From Paenibacillus sp. cl123 (GTDB lineage: Bacteria > Bacillota > Bacilli > Paenibacillales > NBRC-103111): a stretch of DNA of 64,000 nt. The DNA lies in assembly GCF_900101595.1 (NCBI RefSeq), contig NZ_FMYY01000014.1:102642-166641 (forward strand), written 5' to 3'. The notes beneath the pieces are model-generated. The model did not search any database. It saw nothing but the letters and a program-made list of their open reading frames with translations, and had not been told where the DNA came from. A program made the position numbers and the translations under genes. Numbering within the stretch: position 1 is the first letter of the stretch; every line of letters begins with the position of its first letter. Of the stretch, positions 23,899-33,517 are shown one piece after another.

Positions 23899-25748
23899 AG
23901 GACAGCCTCCTCCTGGTGGTAAGGGAGCGTAAACGTAACCTTCGTTCCAAGGCCGTACTCCGAATCCAATTGGATCGTGCCGCCATGCGCTTTTACTATT
24001 TCCCGGGCAATCGACAGACCGAGTCCGGTACCGCCCATCGACCGCGAGCGCGCTTTGTCTACCCGGTAGAATCGCTCGAAGATGCGGGATAGATCCTTGC
24101 GCGGAATCCCGATCCCGTCATCCTTGACCGATACCTCCAGCCTGCCCGCATCCGGACAGCTGGCGTGAATCGAAATATGTCCGCCCTCGGGCGTATACTT
24201 GATCGCGTTGGAGACCAGGTTGTCCAGCACCTGATCGATCCGGTCCCGGTCGAGCAGAATGCTCCGCACGCCGGGCTCCACGTCCACGTTGATGGCAATG
24301 CTGCGCTGCTCCAGCTGGAACGAGAAGCGGTCCGCCACCTCCTCCAGCATCTCCGTGACATCGGTCTTCTCCTTGGCGATCGTTACCCGCCGGGAGTCGA
24401 GCCGGGAGAGCTGCAGCAGGTCGTTGACCAGACGGATCATCCGCTCCGTTTCGTTGTGGGCGACGCCTACAAACTTGCCGGCCAGCTGCGGGTCCTCCAG
24501 CGCTCCGTCCTCCAGCGCCTCCAGGTAGCTCTTGATCGTCGTCAGCGGCGTTCGCAGCTCATGAGACACATTGGCCACAAACTCCCTCCGCGACTGCTCC
24601 AGCTTCTCCTGGCCCGTCACATCCTGAAGCACCGCGATCGTACCCGCCGCTCCCCGGCCCTTGCTCTGGATCGCCGTATAAGTAACCCGGATGAAGAGAG
24701 GGTCCTCCTCCTCATGGAAAAACTGCAGCAGAGCCGTATGGTCCTCGCTGGCCTCCAGCTGACGGACGATGTCCGGCGTAATCCCGAGCAGCTCCGCAAG
24801 CGGCATGCCGAGCGTCGTATCCTCATTGACCTTCAGCAGCTGCTTAGCCCGTCTGTTGATGACCATCACTCGTCCGTTGTCGTCCGATGCGATCAGCCCG
24901 TCATTCATATTCGCGAGGATCGAAGCGAGTCTCTCCTTCTCCTCCTCGTTGAGCGTAAGCGCCTCATGCAGCCGCTCCATCATGAAATTGAACGTCTGCC
25001 CGAGCTGGCCGAGCTCGTCCTGGCCCATGATCCGCACCTTCTCGTCGAACCGTCCCTCGGCGACGGCTCCCGCCTGCTTGGTGAGCGCCTTGATCGGATT
25101 CGTGATCGTCGCCGAGAGCATAACGCCGAGCACCGCCGTCATGGCGAGCGCGATCAATGTGCCCGTAATGAAAAACCGGTTGATCCGGTTCATCGTGTTG
25201 TAGACCTCTTCCATCGAAGAGACCATGTAGACGGCGCCGATATATTTCGTCCCGGACCCGATGGGCTTGGCGATAACCAGCTTTCGCACGCCGCTCGTAT
25301 CGGTGAAAGTGCGCTGGTTTTCCTTGATGCCCTGCAGGGCGCGGGTCACTTCCGTCTGCGTATTTTTGCTGCCGATCACCGACTTGTTCGACTCCAGCGA
25401 GGTGGTCACGACAAGACCGTTGGCGTCGATGACCTGAATTTCCGCCTGTACGCTGGCGAACAGGCTGTTGACGACCTGGTTCAAGTCCGCATAGGACCGC
25501 TTCGGCTCCCGCTCGCCTCCGCCGCCTTTAGCCGCCTCCTGGCTTTGATTCTCATTCAGATACGTTTCGGCGTACTGGGCAAGCAGCATCGCCTGGCTAT
25601 TCATATTGTCGATATAATCCTTCTTCAGCGACGCCTCCAGCGTCTGGGTGAAATAGACCGCGATCAGCTGCATCGCAATCATAATCATCAGCAGGTAGAT
25701 GATAATCAGCTTGGCCTGGATCGACTGAAAAAAACGGATGCGCTTCAT
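23895..25748 (-). CDS. walK: Essential cell-wall sensor histidine kinase WalK (YycG)
   Basis: About 617 residues from the ATG at 25748 (M-KRIRFFQSIQAKLIIIYL, matching WalK N-termini); a GTG 12 bases upstream is the alternative. Domain order is TM1, extracytoplasmic Cache-like sensor, TM2 (near 185-205), HAMP, PAS (ILANMNDGLIASDDNG), HisKA with FVANVSHELRTPLTTIK, and HATPase with NAIKYTP, DDGIGIP and GGTGLGLSIARE. It phosphorylates WalR to control peptidoglycan hydrolase genes. A Noc-site-like sequence lies within the coding region. Confidence 0.96.
   Translation of the reverse strand: MKRIRFFQSIQAKLIIIYLLMIMIAMQLIAVYFTQTLEASLKKDYIDNMNSQAMLLAQYAETYLNENQSQEAAKGGGGEREPKRSYADLNQVVNSLFASVQAEIQVIDANGLVVTTSLESNKSVIGSKNTQTEVTRALQGIKENQRTFTDTSGVRKLVIAKPIGSGTKYIGAVYMVSSMEEVYNTMNRINRFFITGTLIALAMTAVLGVMLSATITNPIKALTKQAGAVAEGRFDEKVRIMGQDELGQLGQTFNFMMERLHEALTLNEEEKERLASILANMNDGLIASDDNGRVMVINRRAKQLLKVNEDTTLGMPLAELLGITPDIVRQLEASEDHTALLQFFHEEEDPLFIRVTYTAIQSKGRGAAGTIAVLQDVTGQEKLEQSRREFVANVSHELRTPLTTIKSYLEALEDGALEDPQLAGKFVGVAHNETERMIRLVNDLLQLSRLDSRRVTIAKEKTDVTEMLEEVADRFSFQLEQRSIAINVDVEPGVRSILLDRDRIDQVLDNLVSNAIKYTPEGGHISIHASCPDAGRLEVSVKDDGIGIPRKDLSRIFERFYRVDKARSRSMGGTGLGLSIAREIVKAHGGTIQLDSEYGLGTKVTFTLPYHQEEAVL
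23998..24011. promoter_or_regulatory. Candidate Noc-binding site inside walK
   Basis: ATTTCCCGGGCAAT differs at one position from the Bacillus Noc consensus ATTTCCCGGGAAAT. Noc, encoded at 53903, binds such sites to block division over the nucleoid. A single match could be chance. Confidence 0.3.
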
Positions 25749-25772
25749 CGTCCGCAGCACCGCCCGTTCACG

Positions 25773-26510
25773 TTAGTACCCGCCCGCGCCGTTCTTCGCG
25801 TTCCTCATCATATAACCCAGTCCCCGGCGGGTGATAATATATTCGGGACGGCTCGGGTCGTCCTCCAGCTTCTCCCGCAGCCGGCGGATCGTCACATCCA
25901 CAGTCCGCACATCGCCGAAATATTCGAAGCCCCATACCGCCTGCAGCAGATGCTCCCGCGTCATCACCTTGCCGCTGTTGCGGGCCAGATACTGCACCAG
26001 CTCGAATTCGCGATGCGTCAGGTCGAGCGGCGCCCCGTCCTTGTATACCACGTACATATCCATATCGATGAACAAGCTTTGGATGCGCAGTCCCTGGCGC
26101 GACGTCTCTGCCGCCGCATCCGCCCCTACGCCGGCCGGCGAAGCCGACTTCTGCTGCCTGCGCAGATGAGCCTTCACCCGGGCCAGCAGCTCGCGCGTGC
26201 CGAACGGCTTGGTCACATAATCGTCGGCTCCGAGCTCAAGGCCGAGCACCTTATCAATCTCGTTATCCTTGGCCGTCAGCATGATGATCGGCGTATTCAG
26301 CTTGGCCCGGACCTCGCGGCATACATCCATCCCGTCCTTAACGGGAAGCATCAGATCGAGCAAGATCAGATCGGGGCTCTCCGAGTAGGCCAGCTCCACA
26401 GCCGTTCCGCCATCATAAGCGAGGATGACCTCATGTCCCTCTTTCTCCAGATTAAATTTCAATATATCGGCAATCGGTTGTTCATCGTCGACCACTAATA
26501 TTTTGGCCAT
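25773..26510 (-). CDS. walR: Essential response regulator WalR (YycF)
   Basis: 245 residues. Receiver domain [19 protein letters not shown], phosphoacceptor Asp in [26 protein letters not shown] switch and [19 protein letters not shown], then an OmpR winged helix ending [15 protein letters not shown] and [11 protein letters not shown] use the ATG at 26510 ([11 protein letters not shown]). First gene of the wal operon. Controls autolysins and cell-wall metabolism and is essential in low-GC Gram-positives. A terminator of the preceding gene separates the transcripts. Confidence 0.97.
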   Translation of the reverse strand: MAKILVVDDEQPIADILKFNLEKEGHEVILAYDGGTAVELAYSESPDLILLDLMLPVKDGMDVCREVRAKLNTPIIMLTAKDNEIDKVLGLELGADDYVTKPFGTRELLARVKAHLRRQQKSASPAGVGADAAAETSRQGLRIQSLFIDMDMYVVYKDGAPLDLTHREFELVQYLARNSGKVMTREHLLQAVWGFEYFGDVRTVDVTIRRLREKLEDDPSRPEYIITRRGLGYMMRNAKNGAGGY

Positions 26511-26585
26511 GACACGCCTCACCCGCCCGTCTCCTGCAATGTTTGGAAATCTAGGTTCATTCTATTTATTTTACCATATCTGCAA

Positions 26586-26639
26586 GTAAAAAGAGACATG
26601 GAAAGGCCGCATTTCCTGCGACTTCCATGCCCCCGATAT
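26586..26639 (-). terminator. Terminator of the M23 peptidase gene
   Basis: Minus strand: CATGGAA / TTCCATG outer stem with an inner GC-rich stem, followed by CTCTTTTTAC. Lies between the peptidase stop and walR. Confidence 0.7.
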
Positions 26640-26668
26640 ATTTACCGCCCATCGTTTAAACGCTCTAG

Positions 26669-28237
26669 TTAACGGTTAAGAAACTTTAGAGGATTTTGCG
26701 GAGAATCATTGCTTCTGATCTCGAAGTGCAGATGCACGCCGGTCGAATCCCCTGTACTGCCCATAATGCCGATCTTCTCGCCCTTCTCTACGATCGAGTC
26801 CTTGGTCGTCAAAATCTTGCTCATATGCCCGTACAGAGTCGTATAGCCATTCAGATGATCGATAATCACATAATTGCCGTAATCGCTCTTCGTACCCGCT
26901 GCGATAACCTTGCCGTTGTCGGCTGCCAAAATATTTTTGTTGCCTGTTATGTCGATGCCTTTATGGAAAGCTCCCCACCGGGTGCCGAATGTGCTGGAGA
27001 TCGAAGCGGACACCACAGGCCAGGCGAACTTGCCTGTCCCCTCTCCCTTGACGACCTTCGTCCCGCGCTTGATGACGGCCTTCACCGGCTCATTCACGAT
27101 ACTTTCGCTAAGCACCGTTTCTTCTTCCAGCTTGCCGTTGACCTTGGTCAATTGGAAGGTGACCGTCTTCAGCCCGTTCTGACCGGCCTTGATCGTCTCG
27201 GTCACGCCGAGCCGCATCGTATCGTCCTGTACATATTCCGTATCATATTGAATCTCCTGATTCTCAACGACCTTCTCTACCGTGCGTACGGACAGCTGCG
27301 GCTGCAGCACCGTCAGATCCAGCTGCTGCCCGACCTTGATCATGTCATTGGTCACCGACGGGTTGTTTTCATAAATGACCTGCTTGGGAATATCGAGCTT
27401 CTTGGCGATGCAGGATACACAGTCGCCTTCCTCTACCGTATATTTCGTCGGAGCGATACTGCCTGTCTCCAGCTTCTTCTGGAGCTCGTCCGGCGTCATC
27501 AGATCCTCTTCCTGGATCCGGATTTCCTTCATCTCTACCTGTTGAACAAAATCCGCCTTGAGCAGCTCCGTGGATACCGGCGCCTGGGCAGCCGAGGCAG
27601 ACAATATTCCGACCTTGCCCGATTCCTTCTTCTTGTCGAGCGAAGCGACGGCGTTCGCCTTCATCTGCTCCAGCATCTGTTGGACCGAACTTTCATCCTT
27701 AAGCACGCCCATCGGCTTGCCGTCCACCATCAGCTGTACGCCAACAGGATACGAGCTGAAATAGCCGCCCAGCCGCTTTAGGACAGCTTCGTCATCCGTT
27801 TGCTCATTGAAAGCCCTTTCATGCTTTAATTCAATCCTGGGCTCGACCACGACCATTCTGACATCTGATGTCACCTGGGACAATTCGCTGCGCTTGTCCT
27901 GCTTGAATTGCTCGATCTTGGCCGGATCGGACACAATTCCGATCTCTTCGCCGCTTACGATCACCTGGTAGTAGTCTACCATGCTTGCCTGCACATAATG
28001 ATGGCCGCTCCACACTACAGCGATCATCAATCCGAAGGCGGCTGCAGATTTTCCGAACAACCATTTATGTTGACGGATGCGCTCTCCGATCGTCGCGTTA
28101 CCGTATTGTTCCTTGTGTTCATCGGATCCTGTCCTGAAGTTTTCAGTCAAGCTGTCTGACCGATCTTCTGTCCCTTTGGCGCGAAGCTTGTCCAGAAGGC
28201 TCTTGAACCGATCCTTTCCCTTGTTGAATACCGTCAT
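26669..28237 (-). CDS. Membrane-anchored M23 peptidoglycan endopeptidase with LysM and G5 domains
   Basis: 522 residues. A cytosolic basic N-terminus precedes one membrane segment (near 56-73). Around 260-310 is a LysM domain (YTVEEGDCVSCIAKKLDIP, IKVGQQLDL), around 315-390 a G5 domain (VEKVVENQEIQYDTEY), and the C-terminus is a peptidase M23 domain with zinc ligands in FHKGIDITG and GVHLHFEIRS. Its role is cleavage of peptide cross-links in the wall. AAGGAG precedes the ATG. It is adjacent to walR and may belong to the WalR-controlled hydrolase set, though no WalR box was identified. Confidence 0.93.
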   Translation of the reverse strand: MTVFNKGKDRFKSLLDKLRAKGTEDRSDSLTENFRTGSDEHKEQYGNATIGERIRQHKWLFGKSAAAFGLMIAVVWSGHHYVQASMVDYYQVIVSGEEIGIVSDPAKIEQFKQDKRSELSQVTSDVRMVVVEPRIELKHERAFNEQTDDEAVLKRLGGYFSSYPVGVQLMVDGKPMGVLKDESSVQQMLEQMKANAVASLDKKKESGKVGILSASAAQAPVSTELLKADFVQQVEMKEIRIQEEDLMTPDELQKKLETGSIAPTKYTVEEGDCVSCIAKKLDIPKQVIYENNPSVTNDMIKVGQQLDLTVLQPQLSVRTVEKVVENQEIQYDTEYVQDDTMRLGVTETIKAGQNGLKTVTFQLTKVNGKLEEETVLSESIVNEPVKAVIKRGTKVVKGEGTGKFAWPVVSASISSTFGTRWGAFHKGIDITGNKNILAADNGKVIAAGTKSDYGNYVIIDHLNGYTTLYGHMSKILTTKDSIVEKGEKIGIMGSTGDSTGVHLHFEIRSNDSPQNPLKFLNR

Positions 28238-28598
28238 TTTTTTCTCCTTTTAAGCCGTTTTTTGCCGCATTCGACCTGACGACACTTGCCACTAGCACGC
28301 TGACGCTACCCCGCGTCAAGCGTCGTGCCCCTTACTCTGCCTGGTGGACGAGTTGCTGATTCTGGAAGATACACGCAGAGCTCTCGAAGCCGCGCTCCGG
28401 TCCCGCTGATTGCCGGTCCCTGGCTTGGCCTGGGTTGCTTTACGACCTGCACATAAAAACACCTAAAAATGGGACAATAACCATGATGCACAACAATAGA
28501 CTTAATAAATTTACCACATTGACTCTACCTATTTCAACAAAATTGTATATTATACCACACTATGAGTAAAAAACGTGGCGGGAGTGTGAAGGGAAGCA
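28238..28598. other. Intergenic, divergent promoter region
   Basis: Separates the minus-strand peptidase gene and the plus-strand 86-residue ORF. AT-rich near 28500-28560 (TTGACT at 28518 and TATATTAT near 28545), consistent with promoters, but spacing to a -10 is not ideal. No gene seen. Confidence 0.35.
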
Positions 28599-28859
28599 AT
28601 GGAAACTTTAACGGCGCAATTTCAAAATCAGCAGGACTTGGAGCGGGCGGTAGCCGCGCTCCGGGAGCAGGGAGTCATTCATATCAAGGCTGCGGAAGCC
28701 GGCTCGACGGACAGCTTCTACACCGATTGGCAGACGCTGTCCTTGCAGGCAGGCGCCTCAGATCCTCCCATGGCGATGAATCGGCTTCAGGTTCTCGTAG
28801 AGTCGTCCAGACGCCGTCAGGCGGAGGATACGCTTATCCAGTGCGGCGGCCAGCTATAA
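28599..28859 (+). CDS. Hypothetical small protein
   Basis: 86 residues (M-ETLTAQFQNQQDLERAVAA ... DTLIQCGGQL). The alternation of a short helix (DLERAVAALREQG) and strands (VIHIKAAE; RLQVLVES) suggests a ferredoxin-like alpha/beta fold, as in small stress-response proteins, but I cannot name a family. AAGGGAAG precedes the ATG. It is followed by a bidirectional terminator. Confidence 0.6.
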   Translation: METLTAQFQNQQDLERAVAALREQGVIHIKAAEAGSTDSFYTDWQTLSLQAGASDPPMAMNRLQVLVESSRRRQAEDTLIQCGGQL

Positions 28860-28882
28860 TTATAAGCTTACCGGAAACAGAC

Positions 28883-28920
28883 GAACGCCCTGAGGCGCCG
28901 CACAGCGCTTCAGGGCGTTC
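28883..28920. terminator. Bidirectional terminator between convergent genes
   Basis: 16-base arms GAACGCCCTGAGGCGC / GCGCTTCAGGGCGTTC (one wobble pair) around a 6-base loop. It overlaps the last codons of the minus-strand gene that ends at 28910. Confidence 0.7.
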
Positions 28921-29653
28921 CTATGATGGCCAGCAAGTCCTGGAATTCCTCCGGCTTCAGATGCTTCTGCAGGATCGTCTCCACTTCCTTCATCTCCGCC
29001 GCCGTGAGGCCGTCCTCCATCAGCAGCGAGATGCTCTGCATCTCTTCGGGCGGCATCCGGGTCACCAGCATGGAGAATATTTTAGCCTTGGCCTGATCGG
29101 ACAGCTGATCCTTCTTCTTGGTGAATTCCTCGCTCGACACGACCACCCGGCGCTCTTCCTCCGTAACGCCGGCCGCCCCGGAGCCGGAGCTGCCGCTCTG
29201 CGTGGACTGACGGCTCCAGACGGCGACGGCATCCTCCGGCACCCGGTAAGGGTCCGGCTGCCCCAGAGGAGTCTTGGAGCCTGCATCGCCCTTGCCGGTG
29301 CTTGAGCCTGATCCCGTCTCGGTAGACGGCTGGCCGCCGCTGGCCGCTACCGCATTCTCCTTCTCCGGCCCGGAGGACGCTTTCCCCGAAGCGCCTGCGC
29401 CTGTAGCGTCCGCAACGCCATCTGCACCTGAAGATCCCGCCGCCGCCGTCCCGGCCAGAGAGCCGAATCCTCCCGCAAACCGGCTCAGGAATGCTCCCCA
29501 TTCCACTTGGGCTGTCGCCGGACGCTCGATGTGAAGCTGCTCGAGAATCATATCGACATAGGTGTTCACGGTCATGAACGTAAACGCCACGCAGCAGCCG
29601 GCCGTCACGAACGCCGTTACGAGCAGCTTGATTAACCATCTCAATCCTCTCAC
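28910..29653 (-). CDS. Hypothetical single-pass membrane protein
   Basis: 247 residues. One membrane segment near the N-terminus (LIKLLVTAFVTAGCCVAFTF), a Gly/Ala/Ser-rich low-complexity stretch around 60-130, and a helical C-terminus (EEFTKKKDQLSDQAKAKIFS, RMPPEEMQSISLLMEDG, AEMKEVETILQKHLKPEEFQ). Start is a GTG with AAGGAGAG upstream. Found between purA and the peptidase gene; no family recognised. The C-terminal part has the look of a coiled coil or protein-contact region. Confidence 0.65.
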   Translation of the reverse strand: MRGLRWLIKLLVTAFVTAGCCVAFTFMTVNTYVDMILEQLHIERPATAQVEWGAFLSRFAGGFGSLAGTAAAGSSGADGVADATGAGASGKASSGPEKENAVAASGGQPSTETGSGSSTGKGDAGSKTPLGQPDPYRVPEDAVAVWSRQSTQSGSSGSGAAGVTEEERRVVVSSEEFTKKKDQLSDQAKAKIFSMLVTRMPPEEMQSISLLMEDGLTAAEMKEVETILQKHLKPEEFQDLLAIIGTP

Positions 29654-29741
29654 TTCCGCTCATCTCTCCTTCTATCCCATCGCAAGTCTCTACTCTCTAG
29701 TATGGACCTTTTTCTGGGAAATCAGTCGGGCGGGAGGCAAC

Positions 29742-29774
29742 AAAAAAGAAGCGAAGCCCCGCAGGCTCGCTTCT
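29742..29774 (-). terminator. purA terminator
   Basis: Minus strand: GAAGCGA..CC / GG..TTCGCTTC followed by TTTTTTGTTG, immediately after the purA stop. Confidence 0.8.
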
Positions 29775-29787
29775 TCAGCAGCTGATC

Positions 29788-31071
29788 TTAATAAATTTTA
29801 CCGACAATATTCGTCTGCTCGCGGTTGCGGCCGACCGAGAAGATCGCGATCGGAATTCCGGTCAGCTCCGATACCCGCTCTACATAACGGCGGGCATTGG
29901 CCGGCAGCTCTTCCAGACTGCGTACGCCGCCCAGGTCTTCGCTCCAGCCCGGCAGCTCTTCGTAGACCGCTTCGCATTCCGCCAGCATCTTCAGGCTGGC
30001 CGGGTAATGCTCGATCAATTCGCCACGGTATTTGTAAGCCGTACAAATTTTCACTGTCTCGAGTCCCGCCAGCACGTCCAGCGAATTCAGGGACAAGCCG
30101 GTGATGCCGCTGACACGGCGCGCATGGCGCACCACGACGCTGTCGAACCAGCCTACGCGGCGCGGACGTCCGGTTACGGTGCCGTACTCATGGCCGCGCT
30201 CGCGGATCCAGTCGCCGGTCTCATTGATCTGCTCCGTCGGGAACGGCCCGTCTCCGACACGCGTCGTATACGACTTGGCTACGCCGATGATCTGGTGAAT
30301 CTTCGTCGGGCCTACGCCCGAGCCGATGCACACGCCGCCGGCCGACGGATTCGAGGAAGTGACGTACGGATACGTGCCTTGGTCGATATCCAGCATCACG
30401 CCTTGAGCACCCTCGAAGAGCACCTTCTTGCCTTCATCGATCAGATCGTTCAGAACGACCGATGTGTCGGTCACATATTTGCGAAGCCGTTCGGCATAGC
30501 CGAGGTATTCCGTGATGATCGAATCCGCGTCCAGCCCCTTGGAGCCGTATACCTGCTCGATCAGCACGTTTTTCTCCGCTACGACATGACGCACCTTGCG
30601 CTCGAATTCCTCCGCATCCAGCAGATCGGCGATCCGAATGCCGTTGCGTGCAGCCTTATCCATATAGCAGGGACCGATCCCCTTGCGGGTCGTCCCGATC
30701 TTGTTATCGCCTTTGCGTTCTTCCTCGAGCCCGTCGAGCAGCAGATGGTACGGCATGATCACATGCGCCCGGTCGCTGATTTTGAGGTTATCCGAAGAGA
30801 AGCCGTTATCGTGGATATATTGAATTTCTTCGAGCAATGCGCCCGGATTAATAACCATCCCGTTACCGATGACGCAAACCTTGTCATGATTGAAAATACC
30901 TGACGGAATCATCGTCAGCTTATATTTTTTATCGTCGATGAGAATCGTATGTCCTGCATTATTACCGCCTTGATAACGCGCTACGACGTCTGCGGACTCT
31001 GCCAGGAAATCGGTAATCTTCCCTTTTCCTTCGTCTCCCCATTGGGTTCCGACAACTACTACCGTTGACAT
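29788..31071 (-). CDS. purA: Adenylosuccinate synthetase
   Basis: 427 residues. Converts IMP, aspartate and GTP to adenylosuccinate, the first committed step to AMP. Begins [19 protein letters not shown] with the GDEGKGK phosphate loop, then [28 protein letters not shown] and VGDGPFPTE. Full length. The ATG at 31071 was chosen because the conserved N-terminus starts there. It has its own promoter with PurR-type operator boxes and its own terminator, so it is probably monocistronic. Confidence 0.98.
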   Translation of the reverse strand: MSTVVVVGTQWGDEGKGKITDFLAESADVVARYQGGNNAGHTILIDDKKYKLTMIPSGIFNHDKVCVIGNGMVINPGALLEEIQYIHDNGFSSDNLKISDRAHVIMPYHLLLDGLEEERKGDNKIGTTRKGIGPCYMDKAARNGIRIADLLDAEEFERKVRHVVAEKNVLIEQVYGSKGLDADSIITEYLGYAERLRKYVTDTSVVLNDLIDEGKKVLFEGAQGVMLDIDQGTYPYVTSSNPSAGGVCIGSGVGPTKIHQIIGVAKSYTTRVGDGPFPTEQINETGDWIRERGHEYGTVTGRPRRVGWFDSVVVRHARRVSGITGLSLNSLDVLAGLETVKICTAYKYRGELIEHYPASLKMLAECEAVYEELPGWSEDLGGVRSLEELPANARRYVERVSELTGIPIAIFSVGRNREQTNIVGKIY

Positions 31072-31138
31072 TTTTGCACTACCCCCGCGAGGTGGAAACC
31101 ACCCATGATCTGCCCTGAAGGCGCATGACACCATGACT

Positions 31139-31212
31139 AGTTTAGCAGTACCCGCTGGCAAAGTCAATAAAAACGAACGATTCCCGATTCCCCTTATCTA
31201 ATGTTCGGAAAC
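31139..31212 (-). promoter_or_regulatory. purA promoter with PurR operator
   Basis: On the minus strand TTGACT (-35, 31162-31167) and TAAACT (-10, 31139-31144) are 17 bases apart. Just upstream are two PurBox-like CGAAC cores in opposite orientation: GTTCG in AATCGTTCGTTTTT (31171-31182) and TTTCCGAACATTA (31199-31211). Such inverted PurBoxes mediate repression by PurR in Bacilli, relieved by PRPP. Confidence 0.6.
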
Positions 31213-31326
31213 CGTTCATCCGGCGTCAGAACCGCCCGCCGAAAAGCGCTCCGGCCATTCCGAGTCCGCATATTGTCTCTCTGCGCCGAACGCGCCTTTC
31301 TTGGGCTCTTCCCCGGAATCGCCCGC

Positions 31327-32694
31327 TTACTTGCCGACCGGGATGACGAATTCCAGCTCCTGCTCGTACTCCGGCAGCTCCATCTGCCGGGTCGCCAGCG
31401 TCAGCTTCTCATTCGGACCGAACGCGGGAAACTCGCGAATCCACTTGTACGCGTACGGGTCGACGACGGTAGTCCGCTTGCCCGGAGGCAAGTGTTTTTG
31501 TCCCGCTTCATCCTCTATCCATAAGGAAGTGCCCTGCAGGTGAGGCGAAGCCCCTTCGGCCTGGTAATGGACGAGTGTCTTATCCGACAGACGTTCGACC
31601 CGGGTGACGAGCAGCCGGCCGGCGGCGCCTTGAGAGAGCGCCAGAGGCTCTTCCTCCGTAGGCAAACGCTCCAGCGGTACGCGCGTCTCGGAAGCCTGAC
31701 CGCCGCTTGTCCGGGGTCCGTCCACGTACGGATGGATGACCACATATTCCGGGATGCGCCGGGCCGGGCCGAACTGTTGTCTCCATTCGGAGATCTCCAT
31801 CTCCCCCTGCCGCTCCCCCGAGCCGCTTCCCCCTTGCTGCTCCAGCATCACGCCTTGATCGTCGGTCATCTGAAACTGCATCAGCTGTCCGGCTTGCAAC
31901 ATATTCCGAGGCGCTCTATACTCCACCACCAGCTCCGTGGAGCCCGGGGTAAAGGCGATCCTCTTCACCGTAAGGGTAAGCTCGCCTGCGGACTTCACAG
32001 CCATAGGCATCACCACCCGATTGTTCGACGCCATCTTGCGCACCGGAAATTCAAACGACCACATGCCGCTGGTATCCCCGATCCGGGTGGTCGTCAGCCC
32101 GAACGTAAACTGATCGGGCAGCTCCTGCTCCGGCGTCAGCGTCAGAACCCCCGCGTAGGTATGCGGGTCCATATAGCTTCCGCCGCCGCTCCACGGCCCG
32201 CTGTATTCCTGCCCGTTCACATGGAACCGGATTCCCCCGCCGCTCATTTCTCCTACATTCCCGGGCGATTCCTGCATATAGCCCACCGACAGCCGGACTC
32301 CGTCATACATCACCTCCGTAATTCGGAGCGTAATCCCTTGGTCGGTCACGGTCTGGCCAATCTCGGTGACCATTCCCTTCTCGTCGGCAGCCCGAAGGCC
32401 GAAGTCGCCTGCGAGCTGGAACACCGACGCGGCCAGCGGCACACGGCGCAATGCGGCGGCCATATCGGGCGAGACAAACCCCGTGCCAAGCACGCCTATG
32501 CCCAGAAGCGCGGCGGCGGCCACGCCACCCGTGAGACGGGGCAGCCAGCGTCTGGGGCGCTTGCGCTGTTCGGGCAGAGCGGACAACGTGCTGTCGATCC
32601 GTTCCCGGACGACAGGGGGCAGCGGCGGCAAAGGCTCGTATTTGGCCTGCTGCAGCAGGCTTTCCCATGATGGGTCGATCGGCTTACGATTCAC
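31327..32694 (-). CDS. DUF4179-type anti-sigma factor, membrane-anchored
   Basis: 455 residues with a cytosolic N-terminus of about 45 residues, one membrane segment (GGVAAAALLGIGVLGTGFV) and an extracytoplasmic DUF4179-like region (QTVTDQGITLRITEVMYDG, VRLSVGYMQES) continuing into beta-rich repeats. The start overlaps the upstream sigma gene by 11 bases, the usual design of an ECF sigma factor and its membrane anti-sigma. It presumably holds the sigma factor at the membrane until an envelope signal arrives. The signal is unknown. Confidence 0.82.
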   Translation of the reverse strand: MNRKPIDPSWESLLQQAKYEPLPPLPPVVRERIDSTLSALPEQRKRPRRWLPRLTGGVAAAALLGIGVLGTGFVSPDMAAALRRVPLAASVFQLAGDFGLRAADEKGMVTEIGQTVTDQGITLRITEVMYDGVRLSVGYMQESPGNVGEMSGGGIRFHVNGQEYSGPWSGGGSYMDPHTYAGVLTLTPEQELPDQFTFGLTTTRIGDTSGMWSFEFPVRKMASNNRVVMPMAVKSAGELTLTVKRIAFTPGSTELVVEYRAPRNMLQAGQLMQFQMTDDQGVMLEQQGGSGSGERQGEMEISEWRQQFGPARRIPEYVVIHPYVDGPRTSGGQASETRVPLERLPTEEEPLALSQGAAGRLLVTRVERLSDKTLVHYQAEGASPHLQGTSLWIEDEAGQKHLPPGKRTTVVDPYAYKWIREFPAFGPNEKLTLATRQMELPEYEQELEFVIPVGK

Positions 32695-33223
32695 AGCTCA
32701 TCATCCTTTCCGTAGAAGGCCCCAGCCATTCGGCCAGCAGCAGACGGGCGCGGTGCAGCCTGGACTTGACGGTTCCTTCCGGCGTACCCAGCACCTCCGA
32801 TATTTGCCTGAGCGGCATATCCTCGAAATAATGCAGCGTCACCACGACGCGAAGCCCCTCCTCCAGCCTGTCCACCACCGTCCGCAGGTCCACGCGGTCA
32901 TAGTCGCTGGACGCTCCGGCAACGGCCATCCCGGCGCCCAGCGTATCGGACGGGATGCTGCGCTTTCTCTTCTTCAAGATGCTGTTGCATTCGTTAATCA
33001 GTATACGGAACAGCCAGGTCTTGAAATATTGCGGCTCCTTCAGACCGGGTATAGCATGGTACGCCTTCAGGATCGTTTCCTGAATCGCATCCGCGCAATC
33101 CTCGTCCCGCGTAACCATAGACCTGGCTACGCCATAGAGCCCGTTCTCCAACTCATGGATCAACCGGATGAATGCTTCGCGGTCTCCCTGCCTGGCCAGC
33201 TTCACATCGTCCTCCATCTGCAA
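32684..33223 (-). CDS. ECF-type RNA polymerase sigma factor
   Basis: 179 residues. Sigma region 2 is evident (LIHELENGLYGVARSMV, EDCADAIQETILKAYHAI, YFKTWLFRILINEC) and region 4 follows (LRVVVTLHYFEDMPLRQISE, GTPEGTVKSRLHRARLLL). The likely start is TTG at 33223, spaced from GGAGGGA; an ATG follows two codons later. Directs transcription of an envelope-stress regulon and probably its own operon, since an ECF-type promoter lies about 35 bases upstream. Confidence 0.9.
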   Translation of the reverse strand: MQMEDDVKLARQGDREAFIRLIHELENGLYGVARSMVTRDEDCADAIQETILKAYHAIPGLKEPQYFKTWLFRILINECNSILKKRKRSIPSDTLGAGMAVAGASSDYDRVDLRTVVDRLEEGLRVVVTLHYFEDMPLRQISEVLGTPEGTVKSRLHRARLLLAEWLGPSTERMMSCES

Positions 33224-33262
33224 GCGGCTTCCCTCCTCTCGGTTCGTCTTGGATATGGATTA

Positions 33263-33289
33263 GATACGCGGGCACGTCGAAAGGTTCGC
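33263..33289 (-). promoter_or_regulatory. Candidate autoregulatory ECF promoter
   Basis: Minus strand GCGAAC, 15 bases, CGTATC: close to the AAC / CGTA pattern of SigW-like ECF sigma factors, located roughly 40 bases before the sigma start codon. The remainder of 33224-33625 holds no gene. Confidence 0.45.
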
Positions 33290-33517
33290 AGCCTTGTAAA
33301 AATTTGACCTTCGACTGTCCAATCGTCCAACCCCTTCCGGCATCAGGGCTGGTCACGCAATCCGGGACGAGGAGGGTGATCGCCTCATGGCGTCTTTACA
33401 TACAGACAGACGAGAGACGGGTGACGCGGCCGGACGCCTGGAACTCTAACGGTCGATTTCACCCGCTTGGGGTCGCTGAGTTCCGCTATACTCCGTCCTA
33501 TTAAATTCCCAACACGC

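Noticed and set aside
24165-26498. 777-codon plus-strand open frame opposite walK-walR
   Set aside because: Shadow of the GC-rich walK and walR genes; His/Arg/Leu-rich translation with no domain and no ribosome site.
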